Part shown: in pieces, positions 7,776 to 13,720 of the stretch
How positions within the stretch are numbered: position 1 is the stretch's first letter
Layout: each line of letters starts with the position of its first letter
Assembly (NCBI RefSeq): GCF_000426285.1
Contig: NZ_AUFB01000034.1
Coordinates: 1-39,056 of the forward strand
Direction of reading: 5' to 3'
DNA length: 39,056 bases
Source: Rhizobium leucaenae USDA 9039
GTDB lineage: Bacteria; Pseudomonadota; Alphaproteobacteria; Rhizobiales; Rhizobiaceae
Position numbers and translations under genes: made by a program
Notes under the pieces: model-generated
Told to the model about the DNA's origin: nothing
The model's database searches: none
Seen by the model: only the letters and a program-made list of their open reading frames with translations

Positions 7776-8939
7776 TCAGCCTATAGCGCGATAGCCGTAG
7801 ATCCAATCCAGATCCGCCGCGAGCCTTTGCGGCGGACGCATGGACAGAACCAGATCGCGTGCCAGTCGCACGGGTCCGCGGACATGATAGGCAAATTGGT
7901 TGAAGGCAGCGCGCTGGCGCAGTCGCGCGATTCGCGGCAGGCGATGCTTTTCAAAGAGATCGAGCGCTTCGGCGAGGGGATGTGACGCCACCATGCCGGC
8001 GAGCTCGAAGGCATCTTCGATCGCCATCGCGGCACCTTGCGCCGCAAAGGGCATCATCGCATGAGCGGCGTCGCCGATCAGGATAACGTTTGCACCATTG
8101 TGCCAGCGACCGGCGCTCGCTTCATAGAGCGGCCAAAAGGTCGCTTGTTCCTGGCGTTCGAGCATTGACGTGATGGCATCGTTCCAGCCTGAGAAGCGCC
8201 GCAGAAGATGCTCGCGTTGCGCCTTGGTGCCGGTGGCGCTCCAATCATGGCTGGTACTGCTTCCGGAGATGTTCGCCACGATGTTGAAGGTGGCATGTTC
8301 CTTGATGGGATAGCTGACGAGATGTGCCGAGGGACCAAGAAACGCCGTGACGCTCGTTCTGTCGAGAATGCTTGGGGCGGAGGTCTCGGGAATGGTGAAA
8401 CGCCAGGCGATATTGCCGGAGAAATGCGGCGAGGGAGCGCTCGGCACCAATGCGCGCGTCCTCGACCAGACACCATCGGCGCCGATGATCATATCCACAT
8501 CCTCGCGGATGGCCGCGTCCAGCACCTGTCGGTCCGTGACATCGATCGCCCGGCCGAGATGCAGTTCACAGAGCGGATTGGCCGTCACTGCTGCGAGAAG
8601 CGCCTTTTGCAGCGTTGCGCGATGAACGGCGCCATAAGGAGAACCCCAGCGCTCCCTGGCGAAGCTGCCGCAGGGCACGGATGCGAGCAGCCGCAAGGAT
8701 GAACCGGAGACCAGCCGCACTTCCGCCGGTTCCAGCCAGACGGGCCGGAGAGCATCGAGCACGCCGAGCGTGTCGAGAATGCGGGAGGCGTTGGGAGAAA
8801 TCTGCAGACCTGCGCCAACCTCGGTCAGCGCTTCGGCCTGTTCGAAAATTGCGGCGCGAATGCCGTTTCTTGCCAGCGCCAGCGCCGCGGTAAGGCCGGC
8901 TATACCGGCACCGATGATCGCGGCAGTCTTGATCGGCAT
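7776..8939 (-). CDS. FAD-dependent monooxygenase (salicylate hydroxylase-like)
   Basis: A 387-residue flavoprotein of the class A aromatic hydroxylase type. The dinucleotide-binding GAGIAG is at 10-15, the GADG motif contacting FAD and NAD(P)H is at 153-156, and the second FAD motif GDAAHAMMPFAAQGA is at 289-303, followed by the IEDA helix. No signal peptide is present. Such enzymes hydroxylate aromatic rings with NAD(P)H and oxygen; the substrate cannot be told from sequence, and salicylate hydroxylase is only the nearest general label. The next gene upstream on the same strand encodes a zf-CHCC protein 29 bp away, suggesting co-transcription. It converges on metC with no spacer. Confidence 0.87.
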   Translation of the reverse strand: MPIKTAAIIGAGIAGLTAALALARNGIRAAIFEQAEALTEVGAGLQISPNASRILDTLGVLDALRPVWLEPAEVRLVSGSSLRLLASVPCGSFARERWGSPYGAVHRATLQKALLAAVTANPLCELHLGRAIDVTDRQVLDAAIREDVDMIIGADGVWSRTRALVPSAPSPHFSGNIAWRFTIPETSAPSILDRTSVTAFLGPSAHLVSYPIKEHATFNIVANISGSSTSHDWSATGTKAQREHLLRRFSGWNDAITSMLERQEQATFWPLYEASAGRWHNGANVILIGDAAHAMMPFAAQGAAMAIEDAFELAGMVASHPLAEALDLFEKHRLPRIARLRQRAAFNQFAYHVRGPVRLARDLVLSMRPPQRLAADLDWIYGYRAIG

Positions 8940-8968
8940 TTGAGCTAAGTCCGATCTGCTCTCCGAGT

Positions 8969-9214
8969 TCAGGCGGCCTTGAAATGGAAGACGCAGCCGG
9001 CCGGATTGGTTTCGTCCGCCTTCAGCGACGGATTGTAGCGATAGAGCGTCGAGCAGTAGGAGCAGACCTTCTCGCTTTCATCGCCCATGTCGATGAAGAT
9101 ATGCGGATGGTCGTAGGGGACCGAGGCGCCGGTGCACATGAATTCCTTCACGCCGATCTCGATCACTCGGTGTCCGCCGTCGTTCTGGAAATGGGGAATA
9201 TTGTGGCCGGCCAT
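8969..9214 (-). CDS. zf-CHCC zinc-finger protein (NDUFS6-like)
   Basis: Starting at ATG 9214 (MAGHNIPHFQ) the protein has 81 residues; the longer frame from 9328 has no supported start. Cys27, His36, Cys51 and Cys54 give the spacing C-x8-H-x14-C-x2-C, the zf-CHCC zinc site shared with the mitochondrial complex I subunit NDUFS6. The segments YDHPHIFIDMG and CSYCSTLY are highly typical. In alphaproteobacteria such proteins are considered complex I accessory or assembly factors (family knowledge). The gene lies between a divergent hydrolase and the monooxygenase, with no nuo genes nearby, so a role in complex I is inferred from family only. Confidence 0.87.
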   Translation of the reverse strand: MAGHNIPHFQNDGGHRVIEIGVKEFMCTGASVPYDHPHIFIDMGDESEKVCSYCSTLYRYNPSLKADETNPAGCVFHFKAA

Positions 9215-9393
9215 GATGATCTCCGAATGCGTCTGCCTTGAGCGGCATAAATGTTGCGCCAGACTTGATTGCCCCTCTTTATAATCCTTCTCGCCGATTG
9301 TGTAGTGTGAAAGTCCGGCCCGGCGCACAGATTTTCGCGAGTGCGGGGTTCACCTGATATTGCCGATAAAATAAGGTCCGCAGCAAAGAGACG

Positions 9394-10200
9394 ATGTTCA
9401 CGAAGATCTTTGCCATGAATTTGAATAGCCCTGCCTTTTCCTATTTCGTCCATGACGGTCTCAAGCTGGCCTATTTCGACGAGGGCGATCCGAACGGTGC
9501 GCCGGTCCTGTTGATTCACGGCTTTGCCTCGACCGCGATTGCCAATTGGGTCAATCCGGGCTGGCTGAAGTCGCTGGGCGAGGCGGGTTATCGCGTCATC
9601 GCCATCGATAACAGAGGCCATGGGTTGAGCGACAAAGCCTATGATGCCGAGGCCTATCGTCCTTGGGTCATGGCGGAGGATGCGGTTGCGCTGCTCGATC
9701 ATCTCGGCATTCCAAAAGCCCATATCATGGGATACTCCATGGGTGCGCGCATCTCTGCTTTCCTGGCGATCGCCCATCCCGATCGTGTCCGCTCGCTCGT
9801 GTTCGGCGGGCTCGGCATCGGCATGATCGATGGCGTCGGCGATTGGGATCCGATCGCAGATGCATTATTGGCGCCATCGGTTGACGATGTCACGCATCTG
9901 CGCGGCCGTATGTTCCGGGCCTTCGCCGATCAGAACAAGAGCGACCGTGAAGCGCTCGCCGCCTGCATCAGGGGCTCGCGCGATCTGGTTGCCAAGGAAG
10001 ACGTGGTAAAGATCGAGGCGCCGACCCTGATCGGTGTCGGCACCAAGGATGACATCGCCGGTTCGCCGCAACAACTCGCGGCGCTGATGCCGCATGCCGA
10101 AGCGCTGGATATTCCGAACCGTGACCATATGCTCGCCGTCGGCGACAAGGTATTCAAACAGGCCGTCCTGGAATTCTACGAACGCCTCGGCAATCAATAA
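9394..10200 (+). CDS. Alpha/beta hydrolase
   Basis: The protein has 268 residues from ATG 9394 (AAAGAGACG just upstream), or 261 from ATG 9415. It shows the alpha/beta-hydrolase fold in order: oxyanion-hole HGF at 42-44, NRGHGLSD at 73-80, nucleophile elbow GYSMG at 113-117 (Ser115), an acid candidate at Asp219/Asp220 (GTKDD) and catalytic His245 (NRDHML). No signal peptide is seen, so it acts in the cytosol. The substrate (ester, lactone or similar) cannot be stated. It is divergent from the zf-CHCC gene and converges on the crotonase-family gene, leaving only 8 bp between stops. Confidence 0.87.
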   Translation: MFTKIFAMNLNSPAFSYFVHDGLKLAYFDEGDPNGAPVLLIHGFASTAIANWVNPGWLKSLGEAGYRVIAIDNRGHGLSDKAYDAEAYRPWVMAEDAVALLDHLGIPKAHIMGYSMGARISAFLAIAHPDRVRSLVFGGLGIGMIDGVGDWDPIADALLAPSVDDVTHLRGRMFRAFADQNKSDREALAACIRGSRDLVAKEDVVKIEAPTLIGVGTKDDIAGSPQQLAALMPHAEALDIPNRDHMLAVGDKVFKQAVLEFYERLGNQ

Positions 10201-10208
10201 ATTGGGTG

Positions 10209-11009
10209 TCACTTCCCGGTGAATTGCGGTTTGCGCCGCGCGGCAAAGGCTGCACGGCCTTCGGCATAGTCGGCGCTATCGAAGGTTTCGGCGCCAATCA
10301 CCTCCGCCTCGCGCAAGAGGTCGCTGTCCTGTTCGATCACGGCACGAACTGCGAGCTTCGAGGCATGCAATGCGATCGGTGCATTGGCGGCGATGGCGCG
10401 GGCGAGCGCCGAAACTTCGTCGTCGAATGCGTCTGTTGTAATCTCTTCCAGCAGAAAGCCGGCCGCAACCATTTTGCCGGCCGACATCGGTGCGCCGGTG
10501 AAAAGCGTGACCTTGGCCATCTGAGGGCCGAGCGCGTTGACGATGTCCTGCACCGCATCGGCAGGGTAGGCGATGCCGAGGCGGACGGCGGGCACAGAGA
10601 ACCGAGCGCCCTCGGCCGCGACACGCAGATCGCAGGCGGCGGCAATGCCGAAACCGCCACCGTAACAGATGCCACGGATTGCGGCGATCGTCGGCACACG
10701 GCAATGTCGGATCGCGGTAAAGGCACTGCTGTTCAGCGCCTCATAGCTGACAGCGGTTTCGGCATCCTTGCGCAGGCTGTCGAATTCGCTGATATCGGCG
10801 CCGGTCGAAAAATCCTGCCCAGCACCGCGAATGATGATGACATGCGCCTGCGCCTTATCGGTCAAAAGGCGAATGGCCTGCGGTACGGCGCGCCACATTG
10901 CTGCGCTCATGGCGTTCTTGCGGTCGGGATTATCGATGGTGAGTGTACCGATGGCGTTGCTGCACGTAGCGCGCAGGAAACCGCCAGCAAAATCATGCTC
11001 AAAACTCAT
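10209..11009 (-). CDS. Enoyl-CoA hydratase/isomerase (crotonase) family protein
   Basis: A 266-residue crotonase-fold protein beginning MSFEHDFAGG at ATG 11009; an earlier frame start at 11024 is not needed. The CoA-binding and oxyanion segments are present: NPDRKNAM near 27-34, GADISEF at 70-76 and ICYGGGFGIAAACDLR at 114-129. At the two positions that carry catalytic glutamates in classical enoyl-CoA hydratases it has Gly121 (in GGGFGIA) and Ala141 (in FSVPAVRLG). So it binds an acyl-CoA by family, but a normal hydratase reaction is doubtful. It is divergent from cysE across 76 bp and stands alone, without other beta-oxidation genes. Confidence 0.86.
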   Translation of the reverse strand: MSFEHDFAGGFLRATCSNAIGTLTIDNPDRKNAMSAAMWRAVPQAIRLLTDKAQAHVIIIRGAGQDFSTGADISEFDSLRKDAETAVSYEALNSSAFTAIRHCRVPTIAAIRGICYGGGFGIAAACDLRVAAEGARFSVPAVRLGIAYPADAVQDIVNALGPQMAKVTLFTGAPMSAGKMVAAGFLLEEITTDAFDDEVSALARAIAANAPIALHASKLAVRAVIEQDSDLLREAEVIGAETFDSADYAEGRAAFAARRKPQFTGK

Positions 11010-11048
11010 GCGCGCCGAACCCATTTATGTTGTCGGAGTTTTACTCTA

Positions 11049-11054
11049 TATAAT
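11049..11054 (+). promoter_or_regulatory. Candidate -10 element of cysE
   Basis: A perfect TATAAT lies in the 76-bp gap between the divergent crotonase gene and cysE, 31 bases before the cysE ATG. No convincing -35 is found 16-18 bp upstream (TTATGT is weak). The same AT-rich stretch reads TATATAG on the other strand and may serve both directions. Confidence 0.4.
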
Positions 11055-11085
11055 GTTTCACCGACAGGAAATCAGGAGACCGTCA

Positions 11086-11949
11086 ATGGTCGCAGCAACG
11101 GACATTCGCCAGGTCGAAGGCGTCGGCCCGGTAAAGGTCGTCGATCCCATCTGGGGCAGCGTGCGGGAAGAAGCACGCGCGGCCGCCGAGCGGGATCCGC
11201 TTTTGGCCGCCTTCCTCTATTCCACGATCATCAATCACAGGTCGCTGGAAGAATGCGTCATCTATCGCATTTGCGAACGTCTCGACCATCCGGATATGCA
11301 GGGCATCCTGCTGCGCCAGACCTTTGAGGAAATGCTGGCCGATTGGCCGGAATGGGGCTCGATCCTGCGCGTTGATATTCAGGCCGTCTATGACCGCGAT
11401 CCGGCTTGCCTGCGCTTCATGGAGCCGGTTCTTTATTTCAAGGGCTTCCATGCCCTGCAGACGCATCGGCTGGCTCATTGGCTGCTCAATCGCGGCCGCC
11501 GGGATTTTGCGCTTTATCTGCAGAGCCGTTCCTCCAGCGTTTTCCAGACCGATATCAACCCGGCTGCGCGCATCGGCAAGGGCATTTTCCTCGATCATGC
11601 AACGGGTCTGGTGGTCGGCGAAACGGCCGTCATCGGCGACAACGTCTCGATCCTGCATGGCGTCACTCTCGGCGGCACCGGCAAGGAAGGCAGCGACCGT
11701 CATCCGAAGATCGCCCATGGCGTGCTGATCGGCGCCGGCGCAAAGATCCTCGGCAATATCCAGATCGGCCATTGCTCGCGCATCGCCGCCGGTTCGGTGG
11801 TGCTAAAGGAAGTGCCCCCGAAGACGACGGTGGCCGGCGTGCCGGCCAAGGTGGTCGGTGAAGCCGGCTGTTCGGAACCATCCCGCTCGATGGATCAACT
11901 CCTTGCCGAGCAGATGGTCGCCGAGCAAATCATGGGTGCTGGAATCTAG
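11086..11949 (+). CDS. cysE: Serine O-acetyltransferase CysE
   Basis: Transfers acetyl from acetyl-CoA to L-serine, the first step of cysteine synthesis. The start at ATG 11086 (MVAATDIRQV) has CAGGAGA in front and gives 287 residues. The N-terminal helical domain (about 1-150) is followed by a left-handed beta-helix with hexapeptide repeats. Active-site segments are QTDINPAARIG (154-164; Asp156), LDHATG with His171, and SDRHPKI with His206, then VIGAGAKILGNI-type repeats and AGVPAKVVG. Asn158 replaces the His common in the DIHP motif, which is not the catalytic base. The C-terminal tail (SRSMDQLLAEQM and on) is where feedback by cysteine and docking of CysK usually occur; it does not end in the usual Ile pattern with certainty, although the last residue is Ile. 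Confidence 0.93.
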   Translation: MVAATDIRQVEGVGPVKVVDPIWGSVREEARAAAERDPLLAAFLYSTIINHRSLEECVIYRICERLDHPDMQGILLRQTFEEMLADWPEWGSILRVDIQAVYDRDPACLRFMEPVLYFKGFHALQTHRLAHWLLNRGRRDFALYLQSRSSSVFQTDINPAARIGKGIFLDHATGLVVGETAVIGDNVSILHGVTLGGTGKEGSDRHPKIAHGVLIGAGAKILGNIQIGHCSRIAAGSVVLKEVPPKTTVAGVPAKVVGEAGCSEPSRSMDQLLAEQMVAEQIMGAGI

Positions 11950-12077
11950 CGGAAATCCCACCCGATCGTCAGAGTTTTGCGCCGCCGGCAAAGGCAGAAG
12001 GCGCGCTTCCGGTCTTTACACCGCCGCTTTTCCTATGCAAGAAGCGGCCAACCCGAGAATCCTCACGGAGATGAATT

Positions 12078-12281
12078 GTGAAGCCTGACGAAATCAAGAA
12101 GCTCGACGCCTACTTCAAACGCACGTTCAATCCGCAGGTCGTAGTCAAGGCCCGCCCTCGCAAGAACGATTCCGCGGAAGTCTATCTTGGCGAAGAGTTC
12201 CTGGGCGTTGTCTACATCGACGACGAAGATGGCGACCGTTCCTACAACTTTTCCATGGCCATCCTGGACGTCGATCTCTGA
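12078..12281 (+). CDS. DUF3126 family protein
   Basis: A 67-residue cytosolic protein beginning with GTG (MKPDEIKKLDAYFKR), with GGAG seven bases upstream deciding this start over the out-of-frame ATG at 12071. It continues PQVVVKARPRKNDSAEVYLGEE and ends DGDRSYNFSMAILDVDL. This is the small DUF3126 family of alphaproteobacteria; its role is not known to me. It follows cysE by 128 bp in the same direction and is closed by a strong terminator, so co-transcription with cysE is possible. CysE-DUF3126 adjacency is a clue, not proof, of a link to sulfur metabolism. Confidence 0.87.
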   Translation: MKPDEIKKLDAYFKRTFNPQVVVKARPRKNDSAEVYLGEEFLGVVYIDDEDGDRSYNFSMAILDVDL

Positions 12282-12354
12282 TCGAGAACTCGGCGGTCTG
12301 ACCGGCGCTCGACCTCTGGTCGATTCTTCGGTTTTCAATAAGGCTGGTATCAGA

Positions 12355-12388
12355 GAACCGCATTTCACTGAAATGCGGTTCCTTTTTT
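12355..12388 (+). terminator. Rho-independent terminator after DUF3126 gene
   Basis: A perfect 12-bp stem (GAACCGCATTTC at 12355-12366 with GAAATGCGGTTC at 12370-12381), a 3-base loop and CTTTTTT form a textbook terminator about 73 bp after the stop codon. Confidence 0.9.
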
Positions 12389-12602
12389 GAAAAATCGCCC
12401 TGAAGTAGGCCGCATCCTGTTACTTGCGATCGCATTCGGTCTATTGCCGGCCGAAATTCGTTTTTTTTATTGAAACCGAATATTTTTCGCTAAGCCTTAA
12501 GTTGTAGTGCGTTTGATATATATTAGAAAAAACAGAAGGATGCTTTAGATCCGTTCCGACGGTCATTACTCTGTCATTGGAAATGCAATCTCCAGTCGAT
12601 AT

Positions 12603-12648
12603 TGCGTCGCACAAGACTACTTGACTATTTGTGCGTCGCATTTAGATT
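12603..12648 (+). promoter_or_regulatory. Phasin promoter with paired TGCGTCGCA sites
   Basis: A sigma70-like promoter reads TTGACT (12621-12626), 16 bases, TAGATT (12643-12648). Two identical 9-mers TGCGTCGCA lie at 12603-12611 and 12632-12640, 29 bp apart, one just before the -35 and one in the spacer. Each is a near-palindrome TGC-N3-GCA, and the flanks extend them into an imperfect inverted repeat. The arrangement suits a repressor that blocks polymerase. A PhaR/AniA-type regulator responding to polyhydroxybutyrate is the likely candidate because the gene is a phasin; this is inference. The 200 bp between 12390 and 12600 show nothing else I can assign. Confidence 0.55.
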
Positions 12649-12697
12649 TTTCCCCGTAACCCGGCCGTCGGCCAAACCAATAAAGGGACGGAGAAGC

Positions 12698-13066
12698 ATG
12701 TTCAATTTCGACGAAGCGAACAAAAAGGGCAAGGAAGCCATGGACACGGCTCTGAAGAGCTATTCCGATGTCACCAAGGGTTTCCAGGCGATTGCTGCTG
12801 AAGCTGCCGAATATTCCAAGAAGTCGTTCCAGGACGGCGTTACGCATTTCGAAACCCTGGCCGGCGTCAAGAGCTTCGAGGCTGCTTTCGAACTGCAGAG
12901 CGGCTTCGTGAAGTCGTCCTATGAAAACTTCGTGGCCGAAGCGACCAAGCTGGGCGAAATGTACGCCGATCTCGCCAAGTCTGTGTACAAGCCCTACGAA
13001 GCTCCGATTGCCGCTGCCACCAAGGCTCCCGGCAAGACCCCCGCTTCGGTTGCGCCTGCTGCATAA
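12698..13066 (+). CDS. Phasin family protein
   Basis: A 122-residue protein starting MFNFDEANKKGKEAMD, with GGGACGGAG upstream of ATG 12698; the frame extends back to 12602 but that part overlaps the promoter. The sequence is a nearly continuous amphipathic helix, with KSYSDVTKGFQAIAAEAAEY and FEAAFELQSGFVKSSYENFV, then a Pro/Ala tail ending KTPASVAPAA. This is the Phasin_2 pattern of proteins coating polyhydroxyalkanoate granules and controlling their size and number. It is a single gene with its own promoter and terminator. PHA synthase or depolymerase genes are not in the window. Confidence 0.9.
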   Translation: MFNFDEANKKGKEAMDTALKSYSDVTKGFQAIAAEAAEYSKKSFQDGVTHFETLAGVKSFEAAFELQSGFVKSSYENFVAEATKLGEMYADLAKSVYKPYEAPIAAATKAPGKTPASVAPAA

Positions 13067-13098
13067 GCGCTCCGCTTAAGGACAGTGATTCACGAAAG

Positions 13099-13129
13099 GA
13101 CCGGCTGCGCCACCCGCAGCCGGTCTTTT
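13099..13129 (+). terminator. Rho-independent terminator after phasin gene
   Basis: An 11-bp perfect stem (GACCGGCTGCG at 13099-13109 with CGCAGCCGGTC at 13115-13125) is followed by TTTT, 33 bases after the stop. Confidence 0.88.
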
Positions 13130-13207
13130 GCGTTCCCGATTACCGATCGCGATCCGATCATGGCCGCGACTTTTTTGATCATGGCCCGCTTTGGCAACGA
13201 ATTCTGA

Positions 13208-13235
13208 TTGCAGTGTCCGGTAGGGGGCTTAAAAT
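13208..13235 (+). promoter_or_regulatory. Candidate promoter of clpS-clpA
   Basis: TTGCAG at 13208-13213 and TAAAAT at 13230-13235 are separated by 16 bp. The -10 matches five of six consensus bases, the -35 less well. It leaves a leader of about 115 bases. The 290-bp gap otherwise shows the phasin terminator and no further assignable element. Confidence 0.35.
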
Positions 13236-13356
13236 CATGCCAATATGAACTAAGTTAGGGGTTCGGATATTCGGCCCGACAGAGTCAGTTGCCCAATCCA
13301 GTTTGCCAAGTCGGAATGCGATAGCTTCCTGCCGGATGATTTGAGGAATGAATGAA

Positions 13357-13710
13357 ATGATCGCTGAGCCGATCCGGATGCAAAACGACAGCGAAAGGAA
13401 CGGGGACAACGGAAATCGCGGGACCTCGGTGATCACGCGCACCAAGCCCAAAACCAAGAAACCCAACCTCTACCGCGTGCTGCTTCTAAACGACGACTAC
13501 ACGCCCATGGAATTTGTGATCCATATCCTGGAGCGTTTCTTCCAAAAGGATCGAGAGAGTGCCACCCGCATCATGCTTCATGTCCACAACCACGGCGTCG
13601 GCGAATGCGGGATATATACATATGAGGTAGCTGAAACGAAGGTGAGCCAGGTGATGGATTTTGCCCGGCAGCACCAGCATCCGCTGCAATGTGTTATGGA
13701 AAAGAAGTGA
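13357..13710 (+). CDS. clpS: ATP-dependent Clp protease adaptor ClpS
   Basis: Adaptor that binds N-degron substrates and hands them to ClpAP. I take ATG 13357 (MIAEPIRMQND, 117 residues) because GAGGA ends nine bases before it; ATG 13348 directly abuts that site and would add three residues. After a flexible N-terminal extension (about 1-35) comes the folded ClpS core: NLYRVLLLNDDYTPMEFV, where the NDD-x-T-x-M-x-F-V surface contacts the N-end residue and ClpA, then HNHGVGECGIYTYEVAE. It is followed by clpA after 10 bp, the standard arrangement. Alphaproteobacteria often have a second copy, not visible here. Confidence 0.95.
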   Translation: MIAEPIRMQNDSERNGDNGNRGTSVITRTKPKTKKPNLYRVLLLNDDYTPMEFVIHILERFFQKDRESATRIMLHVHNHGVGECGIYTYEVAETKVSQVMDFARQHQHPLQCVMEKK

Positions 13711-13720
13711 GGATCTGAAC

